Source: Roseivivax sediminis (GTDB lineage Bacteria; Pseudomonadota; Alphaproteobacteria; Rhodobacterales; Rhodobacteraceae). Taken from it: DNA of 64,000 bases. The notes below the pieces were generated by a model, which saw only the letters and a program-made list of their open reading frames with translations, had not been told where the DNA came from and did not search any database. Shown here piece by piece: positions 19,391 through 30,683 of the stretch (its first letter is position 1; the number at the start of each line of letters is the position of its first letter). The stretch spans positions 39,834 to 103,833 of the forward strand of contig NZ_FOMS01000015.1 in assembly GCF_900112685.1 (NCBI RefSeq). The letters run 5' to 3'. A program made the translations under genes and the position numbers.

Positions 19391-19536
19391 GGTCGGAGCA
19401 ACCGCAGGTGACGGGCGCGCGCTGGACCGGGGTCTGGCGCCGCGCCCTCCGAAGTCTGCGCTTTATGCCGGTCACGCTCCTCCGCAATACGAGCGGACCG
19501 CGCGCGCGTCACCTGCGGTGCTATTCGGGCGGGTGG
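19391..19536. repeat. Long hairpin-forming intergenic repeat, copy 2
   Basis: This copy matches the element at 2176-2361 over its whole length except for a 40-base internal gap. It shares GGTCGGAGCAACCG at the left, CTTTATGCCGG and CTCCGCAATACGAG in the middle, and GCGGTGCTATTCGGGCGGGTGG at the right. Its own arms (19401-19425 and 19495-19519) pair with each other. At the fifth base of GGTG-C in copy 1 the left arm has A here, and the opposing base changes from G to T, preserving the pair. It again lies between convergent genes (xylA and the oxoprolinase gene). Confidence 0.75.
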
Positions 19537-19684
19537 TGCGTGGCCAGACCGTAGCGGGACCAATGCGAGACGGAACTACACGCGACGACAGGCCGAACCG
19601 CGTTTGTCACGGCGCAGCGCCTCACTGGACCGGTGCAAATCATCTTCCTGAGCATCGAGGCTCATGCGGCAAAGGCCTTCGCCG

Positions 19685-23311
<3,627 letters not shown>

Positions 23312-23345
23312 CGCCGCACCCTTCCCTGACTTTTCGCTTACAAAT

Positions 23346-23364
23346 CGTTGACAAATTGTCGACG
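23346..23364. promoter_or_regulatory. Near-perfect palindromic operator between the oxoprolinase and TRAP genes
   Basis: CGTTGACAA-A-TTGTCGACG is a 19-base palindrome with one mismatched pair. It lies 34 bp from the oxoprolinase start and 82 bp from the dctP start, inside the divergent promoter. The regulator may be the MarR-like protein encoded at 26338-26859. Confidence 0.55.
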
Positions 23365-23446
23365 TCTGGTCAAGCTTTCCCTGTCCGGGGCGACGGCGGC
23401 CGGCCCGGACGGTCGGAAAAACGCCGTCGAGACAGGGATATTCGCC

Positions 23447-24427
23447 ATGACCATGACTTCGTTCCGCGGTCTTTCCGCGGCCCTCGCCGCTGCCATGTTC
23501 GCGCTGCCCGCCGCGGCGGCAAGCTGGGACATGCCCACGCCCTACGGCGACAGCGTCTTTCACACGCAGAACATCCAGACCTTCGCGGAAGACGTGGCAT
23601 CGGCCACTGACGGCGAGGTCGAGATCACCGTGCATTCGGCCGGCTCGCTCTTTGCGCATCCCGAGATCAAGGATTCCGTGCGCCGCGGCCTCGCGCCCAT
23701 CGGCGAGGTGCTGATGTCGCGCCTCGCGAACGAGGATCCGGTCTTCGCGATCGATTCGATCCCCTTCCTCGCGTCGAGCTACGAAGAGGCCCAGGCCCTT
23801 TGGGAGGCCTCCCGCCCGGTCGTGGAGGAACGGCTCGCCGAACAGGGGCTGACGCTCCTCTTCGCGGTGCCGTGGCCGGGCCAGAGCCTTTATACACAGG
23901 CCGAGGTGGCGCAAGCCTCTGACCTCGAAGGCGCGTCCTTCCGCGCCTACAACGCCGCGACCGAGCGACTCGCGCAGTTGATGGGCGCGGTGCCGACGCA
24001 GATCGAGACCGGCGACATTCCCACCGCCTTCGCAACCGGAAGGGTCGATGCGATGATCACCTCGCCCTCGACAGGCGTGTCGAGCCAGGCTTGGGACTTC
24101 ACCTCGCACTACACCGACACGCAGGCTTGGCTTCCCAAGAACATGGTGATCGTGAACACCCAGGCCTTCGAGGGGCTGCCCGAAGAGCAGCGGACCGCCA
24201 TCATGGACGCCGCCGCAGAGGCCGAGACCCGCGGCTGGGAGATGTCCCGCGAAGAGACCGAAAGCGGCATCGCGACGCTGGAAGAGAACGGCATGGCGAT
24301 CAATGAGCCCTCCGAGGCGCTGTCGCAGGAAATGGCCGAGATCGGTGAGACCATGACCGAGGAATGGCTCGAAGAGGCCGGCGAGGCCGGCCAGGAGATC
24401 GTCGACACCTATCAGGGCGCCGAGTGA
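23447..24427 (+). CDS. TRAP transporter substrate-binding protein (DctP family)
   Basis: This 326-residue periplasmic protein starts with a signal peptide ending ALPAAAAS near residue 25. It has the DctP pattern: an early [20 protein letters not shown], the [11 protein letters not shown] stretch with the arginine that usually binds the substrate carboxylate, and [16 protein letters not shown]. The ATG at 23447 is chosen because it opens the signal peptide. It heads dctP-dctQ-dctM-marR-BASS. The substrate is probably an organic or amino acid related to the divergent oxoprolinase, which is an inference. Confidence 0.9.
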   Translation: MTMTSFRGLSAALAAAMFALPAAAASWDMPTPYGDSVFHTQNIQTFAEDVASATDGEVEITVHSAGSLFAHPEIKDSVRRGLAPIGEVLMSRLANEDPVFAIDSIPFLASSYEEAQALWEASRPVVEERLAEQGLTLLFAVPWPGQSLYTQAEVAQASDLEGASFRAYNAATERLAQLMGAVPTQIETGDIPTAFATGRVDAMITSPSTGVSSQAWDFTSHYTDTQAWLPKNMVIVNTQAFEGLPEEQRTAIMDAAAEAETRGWEMSREETESGIATLEENGMAINEPSEALSQEMAEIGETMTEEWLEEAGEAGQEIVDTYQGAE

Positions 24428-24439
24428 TCCAATCGGGCG

Positions 24440-24456
24440 GGGCGCGCCGCGCGCCC
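24440..24456 (+). other. Hairpin between dctP and dctQ
   Basis: A 7-bp GC stem (GGGCGCG / CGCGCCC) with a CCG loop lies in the 58-bp dctP-dctQ gap. It parallels the stem after the sugar-binding protein gene at 13508-13540 and may raise binding-protein output relative to permease. Confidence 0.4.
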
Positions 24457-24485
24457 TGCCCCCCTTCCACGTCCGGAGGTGCGGC

Positions 24486-25037
24486 ATGCGCCGTTTTCTC
24501 GACCGTCTCTACGACACCGCGCTGTGGCTGTCGGCGATCACCTTCGGGCTGATCGCGGTGCTGGTGCTCTTGCAGATCCTGGGGCGGCTGGCCGACCGGA
24601 TCGCGCGTCTAATGTCGCTGCCGCCTCCGGGGCTGACGATCCCGTCGCTGGCCGAATTCGGAGGGTTCCTCTTCGCTGGCGCGGTCTTTCTTGGCCTCGC
24701 CGGTACGCTGCAAGCCGGCGGGCATGTGCGGGTCAAGCTGGTCACGCGGTCCCTGCCCGACGGCGCGGCACGGTGGCTCGGCGTATTCGTGGCGCTCGCC
24801 GCCGCGGCGCTGGCCGGTTTCGCGACGTGGTCGAGCGGACTTCAAATGGCCGACAGCCTGCGCTTCGGCGCGGTGAGCTACGGCGTCGTCCCGATCCCGC
24901 TGGCGATCCCGCAGGGGGCAATGACGCTGGGCCTCGCGCTCATGTGCGTCGCGCTCCTCGACGCGGCCGCGACTGCGGCCCGCGGCGGCACGCCCGCCCA
25001 CGACGCCGCCGAGGCGCGCACCGGAGGACCGGACTGA
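24486..25037 (+). CDS. TRAP transporter small permease (DctQ family)
   Basis: This 183-residue protein has four hydrophobic segments and the DctQ pattern of a long first loop, then [26 protein letters not shown] near residue 59. It forms the membrane complex with the large permease and takes substrate from the upstream binding protein. AGGTGCGGC precedes the ATG. Its stop overlaps the dctM start by one base (TGATG). Confidence 0.88.
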   Translation: MRRFLDRLYDTALWLSAITFGLIAVLVLLQILGRLADRIARLMSLPPPGLTIPSLAEFGGFLFAGAVFLGLAGTLQAGGHVRVKLVTRSLPDGAARWLGVFVALAAAALAGFATWSSGLQMADSLRFGAVSYGVVPIPLAIPQGAMTLGLALMCVALLDAAATAARGGTPAHDAAEARTGGPD

Positions 25038-26341
25038 TGGAGATCGCAACGCTTGCCCCGCTTCTTGTCGTCGTGCTCTTCGGCGCGCTGGCGCTCGGCC
25101 TCTGGGTCGGGTTCGCGCTGATCGCGGTGGGCATGGTGGCGATGTTCGCCGCCGCGTCCGCGCCGCCGAGCCTCGTCTTCGCCACCAAGGTCTGGGGGTC
25201 GATGACGGTCTGGGACCTCACCGCGCTGCCGATGTTCATCTGGATGGGCGAGATCCTCGTCCGCTCGCGCCTGTCCTCGGACATGTTTTCGGGCCTCGCG
25301 CCGTTCACCGCGCGGCTGCCGGGGCGCCTTCTGCACGTCAACGTCATGGGCTGCGCGCTCTTCGCCGCGGTCTCGGGCTCCTCCGCGGCGACGACGGCGA
25401 CCATCGGGCGGATGTCCCTGCCCGAGCTGAAATCCCGCGGCTACGACGAGCGCATGGCCATCGGCACGCTCGCAGGATCGGGCACGTTCGGCTTCCTGAT
25501 CCCGCCGTCGATCATCCTCATCGTCTACGGCGCGGCGACGGAGCAATCCATCGCGCGGCTGTTCCTCGCCGGCGTGGTGCCGGGCTTCATGCTGGCGGCG
25601 CTCTTCGGCGGCTACATCATGCTGTGGTCGCTCACGCACCGCGACCGCACGCCGCCGCCGGAACCGCCGGTGGACCGGTCCGAAACGCTGCGCGCGGCCG
25701 CACGCCTTCTGCCGGTGATCGGCCTGATCGTGGCGGTGATCGGGTCCATCTACCTCGGTCTCGCCAGCCCGACAGAGGCCGCCGTGATCGGCGTCGCCGG
25801 CGCGCTGATTCTCGCTGCCGCGACCGGCGCACTCAGCCGCGCGGGCGCACTCGACTCGCTGAAGGCCGCGACGATCACCACCTGCATGATCGCCTTCATC
25901 CTCGCCGGCGCATCGTTCCTGACCGTCGCCATGGGCTATACCGGCATCCCGCGCGAACTCGCCCGGCTGATCGGAGAGATGGGGCTGTCGCCCTACGCGC
26001 TTCTTGCGATGCTGACGGTGTTCTTCATTGTCATGGGCATGTTCCTCGACGGCATTTCCATCGTCGTTCTGACCGTGTCGATCATCCTGCCGATGGTCAC
26101 GGCGGCGGGGATCGACCCGATCTGGTTCGGCATCTTCCTCGTCCTCGTGGTGGAGATGAGCCAGATCACCCCGCCGGTCGGCTTCAACCTCTTCGTGATC
26201 CAGACGATCACCGGGCGCGACATCTTCTGGGTCGCCCGCGCCGCGCTGCCGTTCTTCGGCCTGCTGGTCCTCGCGGTGGCGCTCCTGTCGCTGTTTCCCG
26301 GCCTCGCCCTCTGGCTGCCCGGCACGATGCTGTCGCGATGA
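25037..26341 (+). CDS. TRAP transporter large permease (DctM family)
   Basis: This 434-residue sodium-coupled permease has about eleven membrane segments. Hallmarks are the early PMFIWMGEILVRS segment, VSGSSAATTATIGRMSLPE, LAGSGTFGFLIPPSIILIVYG and the late EMSQITPPVGFNLFVI. The start at 25037 is set by the one-base overlap with dctQ and by the conserved opening hydrophobic helix. Its stop overlaps the MarR gene by ATGA. Confidence 0.93.
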   Translation: MEIATLAPLLVVVLFGALALGLWVGFALIAVGMVAMFAAASAPPSLVFATKVWGSMTVWDLTALPMFIWMGEILVRSRLSSDMFSGLAPFTARLPGRLLHVNVMGCALFAAVSGSSAATTATIGRMSLPELKSRGYDERMAIGTLAGSGTFGFLIPPSIILIVYGAATEQSIARLFLAGVVPGFMLAALFGGYIMLWSLTHRDRTPPPEPPVDRSETLRAAARLLPVIGLIVAVIGSIYLGLASPTEAAVIGVAGALILAAATGALSRAGALDSLKAATITTCMIAFILAGASFLTVAMGYTGIPRELARLIGEMGLSPYALLAMLTVFFIVMGMFLDGISIVVLTVSIILPMVTAAGIDPIWFGIFLVLVVEMSQITPPVGFNLFVIQTITGRDIFWVARAALPFFGLLVLAVALLSLFPGLALWLPGTMLSR

Positions 26342-26859
26342 GTGACGGTAACGCCCGCATCGGCCCGGTCGTCAGTTCGGCGCATCTCGCGGCCTCCGCC
26401 CTGCCCGAACTGTCAGAGCTGGAATACGCGCTGACCATGGCCAACCATGCCTTCCAGCGCTGGATCGTGCGCTGCATGGACGCTGCCGGCGCGCCGGGCA
26501 TGTCGCCGCTCGAGGTGTTGATCGTGCATCTCGTCAACCACCGTGACCGCGCCAAGACGCAGAGCGACATCCGCCTCGTCCTGCATGTCGAGGACGCGCA
26601 CCTCGTCACCTACGCGGTGCGCAAGCTGTCTGAACGCGGGCTGGTGACGACCGCGCGCAAGGGCAAGGACAAGACCGTGGAGATCACCGAGGAGGGCACG
26701 GCGGTGTGCACCCGCTACCGCGAGGTGCGCGAGAGCCTGCTGATCGAGCTGGCACGCGAGACCGGCTGGAAACCCGAGGAGATGTCGCGCCTCGCCGCGC
26801 TGCTGCGGGCGATGTCGGGCAATTACGACCACGCCGCGCGGGCGGCCACGACGCTGTGA
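26338..26859 (+). CDS. MarR-like winged-helix transcriptional regulator
   Basis: This 173-residue protein has a winged helix over about 50-120 (MSPLEVLIVHLVNHRDRAKT, AHLVTYAVRKLSERGLVTTA, GKDKTVEITEEG), matching the MarR layout. It overlaps dctM by ATGA and the next gene by GTGA, so it is made together with the transporter. It is the best candidate to bind the palindrome at 23346-23364 and respond to the transported compound, which is an inference. Confidence 0.82.
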   Translation: MSDGNARIGPVVSSAHLAASALPELSELEYALTMANHAFQRWIVRCMDAAGAPGMSPLEVLIVHLVNHRDRAKTQSDIRLVLHVEDAHLVTYAVRKLSERGLVTTARKGKDKTVEITEEGTAVCTRYREVRESLLIELARETGWKPEEMSRLAALLRAMSGNYDHAARAATTL

Positions 26860-27779
26860 GGCCTCTGGCTGCCTGCGCGCGGCACGGGCGCTGGCTGCTG
26901 GTCGCGGGGCTCTTGGCCGGCATCGCGGTGCCGGGGCTCGCGGACGCGATGGCGCCGTGGATCGTGCCGATGCTGGGCGCGATGCTCTGCCTTGCCGTCC
27001 TGCGCGAGGGTCCCTCGGCGCTGCGCCCACGGGGGCCGGAGGCACGCACCGCCCTGGTCGCCGCGCTGGCGCTGCAACTGGCGCTGCCGCTCTGCCTCGG
27101 CGGGGCGCTCTGGGCCGCGGGGCTGCTTGCCCATCCGCTCGCGGCGGCATTGGTGCTGGCCTCGGCAGCGGCGCCGATCACCGGCCTGCCCGGCCTCGCG
27201 GCGATGTCGGGCGCGGATGTGAGCGTGGCGCTGCGGCAGGTGACGCTGGGCACCGCGCTTCTGCCGCTGACGGCGCTGCCGGCCTTCGCGCTGGTGCCCG
27301 CCTTCGCCGATCTCGGCGCGGTGAGCGGCGGGGCGCTGCGGCTTCTCGCGCTCATCGCGCTCGCCGCCCTGACGGCTTTGCTGCTGCGCCGGATCTTTCC
27401 GACGCTCGCGCGGCCCGAGGCGCGTCCGGCCTATGACGGGGCGATGGCGCTGGCCATGGCGCTCGTGGTCGTGGGGCTGATGTCCGCCATCGCCCCGGCG
27501 GCGCGCGAGGCGCCGGGCGCGCTCGCCATCGCCTTCGTCCTGGCCTGCACGCTCTATGCCGCGCAGATCACGGGGGCATGGCGGGTGGCGAAGCACGCGG
27601 TCCCGCGGCACGCCGCACTCAGCCTCGCCATCGCCGCGGGCAACCGCAATCTCGCGCTGTTCCTCGCCGCGCTGCCGCCCGAGACGGCCGCACCGCTGAT
27701 GGTCTTCGTCGGCTGCTATCAGGTGCCGATGTACCTTACGCCGGTGCTGCTGCCCCGGCTGACCTGCGGGCGGGCCTAA
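26856..27779 (+). CDS. Bile acid:sodium symporter (BASS)-type membrane protein
   Basis: This 307-residue protein has about nine or ten hydrophobic segments and family-like features such as ASAAAPITGLPGLAAMSGAD near residue 106 and SLAIAAGNRNLALFLAALP near 258. BASS carriers move organic anions with sodium. The GTG at 26856 is inferred from the 4-bp overlap with the MarR gene and because the first helix follows directly; no good ATG is nearby. It may be an additional or efflux carrier for the same pathway. It ends convergently with a 4-bp overlap against the FAD oxidoreductase gene. Confidence 0.75.
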   Translation: MRPLAACARHGRWLLVAGLLAGIAVPGLADAMAPWIVPMLGAMLCLAVLREGPSALRPRGPEARTALVAALALQLALPLCLGGALWAAGLLAHPLAAALVLASAAAPITGLPGLAAMSGADVSVALRQVTLGTALLPLTALPAFALVPAFADLGAVSGGALRLLALIALAALTALLLRRIFPTLARPEARPAYDGAMALAMALVVVGLMSAIAPAAREAPGALAIAFVLACTLYAAQITGAWRVAKHAVPRHAALSLAIAAGNRNLALFLAALPPETAAPLMVFVGCYQVPMYLTPVLLPRLTCGRA

Positions 27780-28879
27780 GCGCGCAGCCGCTCGGGCGCG
27801 AGCGCCGCGACAACAGCCTCCGGCAATTCCGGCGCCCGCCCCGTCAAGAGCGCACTGGCGTGCCGCGACAGGGCCGGCGAGGTCTGGATGCCGTAGCCGC
27901 CCTGCCCGGCGAGCCAGAAGAACCCCTCGGCGCTGGGATCGAAGCCGACGACCGGCGTGCGGTCGGGCGCAAAGGTGCGCATCCCGGCCCAGCTGCGTTC
28001 CACCCGCGTCACCGGCTCCGTCACCGCGCGGGCGTAGCGGTCGAGCCCCTCGGCCAGCACCATGTCCTCGGGCCAGACATCGTGCGGCGTCACAGGGTCT
28101 TGGTCGGCGGGCGAGACCATCAGCTTGCCCGCGTCGGGCTTGGCGTACCACGTCTCGGTCACCGTGCCGAAGAGCGGCCAGCGCGACACGTCGTGCCCGC
28201 CCGGCGCCGGCAGGAGCGCGGCCGAGCGGCGGTGCGGCACGAGGCCGAGCGGTGCCACGCCCGCGAGCCCCGCCAGTTCATCCGCCCAGCCGCCGGCGGC
28301 ATCGACGATCACCGGCGCCTCGTAGACCGCCTTCTGCGTCTCGATCCGCCAGACACCGCCTTCGCGCGCGATCGCGGTCACGCGCGCACCTGCATCGACG
28401 CGACCGCCGCGCGCCTTCAGCCGCCGTTGGAAGCCCTGCAGCAGCCGGTCGACATCGATGTCCTGCGCGTCCGGTTCGTGCAGCGCGGCGGCGATGCGCT
28501 CGGGCCGCAGGATCGGCACGATCTTCGCCGCCTCAGCCCCGGTCATGCGCGTGAGCCCCGCCGCGCCGTCCGCATAGGCGTCGAGCGCCGCCAGCTCGTC
28601 CTCTCCGGCGATCTGCAGGACGCCGCGCGGGCCGAGGACCGGGCCGTCGCAGAACTCCGCCGCCGCCTCGAAGATCGGCGCGGAGGCGGCGTTGAGCGCG
28701 CGCAACGTGGCGTTGCCGTAATTGCGGATGAAGAGCGCGGCGGAGCGGCCCGTGGCGTGCATGCCGGCGCGCGGCTCGCTCTCCAGCACGATCACGCTTG
28801 CGTCGGCCGCGGCCTCCGACCCCGCTCCGATGCCGGCGATGCCGGCGCCGACGATGAGGATATCCGCCGTCTCGGTCAC
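27776..28879 (-). CDS. FAD-dependent amino acid/imino acid oxidoreductase (DAO family)
   Basis: This 367-residue flavoprotein has the dinucleotide-binding ILIVGAGIAGIGAGSEAA at about 7-24, followed by the acidic VIVLESE. DAO/glycine-oxidase-like blocks include GMHATGRSAALF near 39, DAAGGWADELA near 195 and the C-terminal GFFWLAGQGGYGIQTSPAL. The reaction is oxidation of an amine or 2-hydroxy acid with FAD; the substrate is unknown. The GTG at 28879 overlaps the SMP-30 stop as GTGA, so the two genes are co-translated. Confidence 0.82.
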   Translation of the reverse strand: MTETADILIVGAGIAGIGAGSEAAADASVIVLESEPRAGMHATGRSAALFIRNYGNATLRALNAASAPIFEAAAEFCDGPVLGPRGVLQIAGEDELAALDAYADGAAGLTRMTGAEAAKIVPILRPERIAAALHEPDAQDIDVDRLLQGFQRRLKARGGRVDAGARVTAIAREGGVWRIETQKAVYEAPVIVDAAGGWADELAGLAGVAPLGLVPHRRSAALLPAPGGHDVSRWPLFGTVTETWYAKPDAGKLMVSPADQDPVTPHDVWPEDMVLAEGLDRYARAVTEPVTRVERSWAGMRTFAPDRTPVVGFDPSAEGFFWLAGQGGYGIQTSPALSRHASALLTGRAPELPEAVVAALAPERLRA

Positions 28880-29724
28880 AGCTTGACCTGGTGCTCGCGC
28901 TGGCCGGTGAAGCCCATGGGCACGCAGAACGTCACGCCGCCCAGCGGATCGTCTGGCCCCGCGCCGTCCGCTGCCGACGTGGCGAAGAGCGTCGAGTAAT
29001 CGGCGCCTCCAAAGGCCGGGCAGGTGATCTGTCCGGCGGCGAGGCCCGCGGCGGTCATGAACTTGCCCTCGGGATTGTAGCAAGCCACCCGCCCGGCGCC
29101 GTATTGCGCGTTCCACAGGTTGCCTTGCGTGTCGACGACGGCGCCGTCGGGGCGCTTGCGCTCCTGGCTGAGGTCGATGAACACGGACGGATCGCCCGCC
29201 GGCCAGCCCTCGTCGTCGAGCGGCACGCGCTTGATCTGGAAGGTATCGGTGTCGCCGAAATATCCGTAGGCCCCGCCCGGCGCGAAGCAGATCGCGTTCG
29301 AGATGGTGATCCGGTCGTAAAGCTGGCGCAGCTCGCCCTTGTAGTAACGGTAGATCGCGCCGGCCTCTTGCTCCTTCGCCTTGCCCATGGTGCCGATCCA
29401 GAAGCCGCCCCAGGGGTCGGCCCGGCCGTCGTTGGAGCGCGTGACCGGGTTGTCGGCCTCGAGCGGCACCACGCTCTCTTCGCTTTCGGCCTCGGTGTCG
29501 AAGACGAAGAGGTCGGTCTCGGAGGCGACCAGCAACTTGCCCTTGTCGATCCAGCCGCCGGCGGAGACGTGGCGATCGAACTGCCAGTGCCGCTCGCCGT
29601 ACGCGTCGCGGCGGTAGAGCCGCTTGCCGAGGATGTCGAACCAGTAGAGCGCCTCTTCCCACGGATGCCAGAGCGGGCCCTCGCCCAGCTCGCACACAGT
29701 ATCGCTGTAGATGAGATGTGACAT
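28876..29724 (-). CDS. SMP-30/gluconolactonase-like lactonase
   Basis: This 282-residue cytoplasmic beta-propeller has the SMP-30 metal ligands in context: Glu in CELGEGPLWHP near residue 11, Asn/Asp in TRSNDGRADPWGGFWIGTMG, Asn in ITISNAICFAPGG and Asp in KRPDGAVVDTQGNLW. The family opens sugar or other lactones using a divalent metal. The ATG at 29724 starts the conserved region. It lies 73 bp downstream of a transglutaminase gene and overlaps the FAD oxidoreductase gene by 4 bp. Whether the pair belongs to the peptide-modification genes upstream is unclear. Confidence 0.85.
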   Translation of the reverse strand: MSHLIYSDTVCELGEGPLWHPWEEALYWFDILGKRLYRRDAYGERHWQFDRHVSAGGWIDKGKLLVASETDLFVFDTEAESEESVVPLEADNPVTRSNDGRADPWGGFWIGTMGKAKEQEAGAIYRYYKGELRQLYDRITISNAICFAPGGAYGYFGDTDTFQIKRVPLDDEGWPAGDPSVFIDLSQERKRPDGAVVDTQGNLWNAQYGAGRVACYNPEGKFMTAAGLAAGQITCPAFGGADYSTLFATSAADGAGPDDPLGGVTFCVPMGFTGQREHQVKL

Positions 29725-29797
29725 CGCGCGCTCCCATTCGCTTTCGGCGCCACTCTGTCGCATCGCGGGTGGCTTGGCCAGAGCGCGGCTGTCTGGC

Positions 29798-30679
29798 TCA
29801 GGCGCCGAGCGGCACCAGGTCGACGCTGTGGCGCGAGGCCTGACGTCCGGCCGTCCGCACTGTGCCCTTGATCGGCGCGACGTCCGAATAGTCGCGCCCG
29901 ACGGCGACGACGATGTGATCACTACCCACCATGACATCGTTGGTCGGATCGTATTCGATCCAGCCGATCTCCGCCCCGCACCAGGCGCGCAGCCAGGCAT
30001 GCATCGCGTCCGCCCCGGCCAGCCGCTTTCGGCCCGGCGGCGGATCGGTGCGCAGAAAGCCCGAGACGTAGCCGGCCGGAATGCCGACCGAGCGCAGGCC
30101 CGCGATCATCACGTGGGTAAAGTCCTGGCAGACGCCGTGGCGTGCGGCGAAGGCCGCGCCGGGCGGCGTGTTCACGTCCGTCGCCTTGGCGTCGAAGGTC
30201 ATGTGACCGTGCAGTGCCCGGCCCACAGCCCGGACCGCCGCCAGCACCGTCATGCCGGGATCGAGGCACTGGCGCGCGAATTCGGTGATCAGCATGTCCG
30301 GCGCCACGCGCGGCGAGGGCGACAGGAAATGGTGCGGCTGCTCCGGCGACAGCGCCCGGCGGGCCGCGATCTCCGCCCCGAGCCGGGGCAGCGGAGGCGA
30401 GAGGTCCAGAAGCTCCGGCCGGGTCAGCCGCTCGAGCTGTGCACGTACCTGCATCTCGAGCCGCGTGACGGGCGCATGAAAGCCCATCTCGGTCACCGGG
30501 TTTCCCCAGAAATCGGCGCGGTGCGCAATCTCTCCTGGCTCGGGGTCGACCCTGAGCCGGACATCCTCGACGATCTGCTCCTCGGCGATCTGCCTTGGCA
30601 TGATCCGCATGACGTGCCGGGCGGTCGGCGCCGGCCCGCCGTAATCGTAGACAATGCGCAGGGTCAGATCGTAGCGCAT
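29798..30679 (-). CDS. Transglutaminase-like cysteine peptidase/transferase
   Basis: This 293-residue protein has a bacterial transglutaminase N-terminal beta domain (about 1-90), then a transglutaminase core. Its triad is Cys184 in RHGVCQDFTH, His227 in DAMHAWLRAW and Asp244 in EYDPTND, all intact. Members of this branch occur in conserved clusters with circularly permuted ATP-grasp and alpha-E proteins, where amide-bond cleavage or transfer on peptides has been proposed. The ATG at 30679 lies 4 bp after the ATP-grasp gene; a GTG directly before it could also serve. No signal peptide is seen. Confidence 0.88.
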   Translation of the reverse strand: MRYDLTLRIVYDYGGPAPTARHVMRIMPRQIAEEQIVEDVRLRVDPEPGEIAHRADFWGNPVTEMGFHAPVTRLEMQVRAQLERLTRPELLDLSPPLPRLGAEIAARRALSPEQPHHFLSPSPRVAPDMLITEFARQCLDPGMTVLAAVRAVGRALHGHMTFDAKATDVNTPPGAAFAARHGVCQDFTHVMIAGLRSVGIPAGYVSGFLRTDPPPGRKRLAGADAMHAWLRAWCGAEIGWIEYDPTNDVMVGSDHIVVAVGRDYSDVAPIKGTVRTAGRQASRHSVDLVPLGA

Positions 30680-30683
30680 CACG

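Noticed and set aside
23312..24487. Open frame extending the oxoprolinase gene to a 1600-residue protein
   Set aside because: The added 392 codons are antisense to the dctP gene and contain no family motif; the conserved domain starts at 23311. It reflects high-GC composition.
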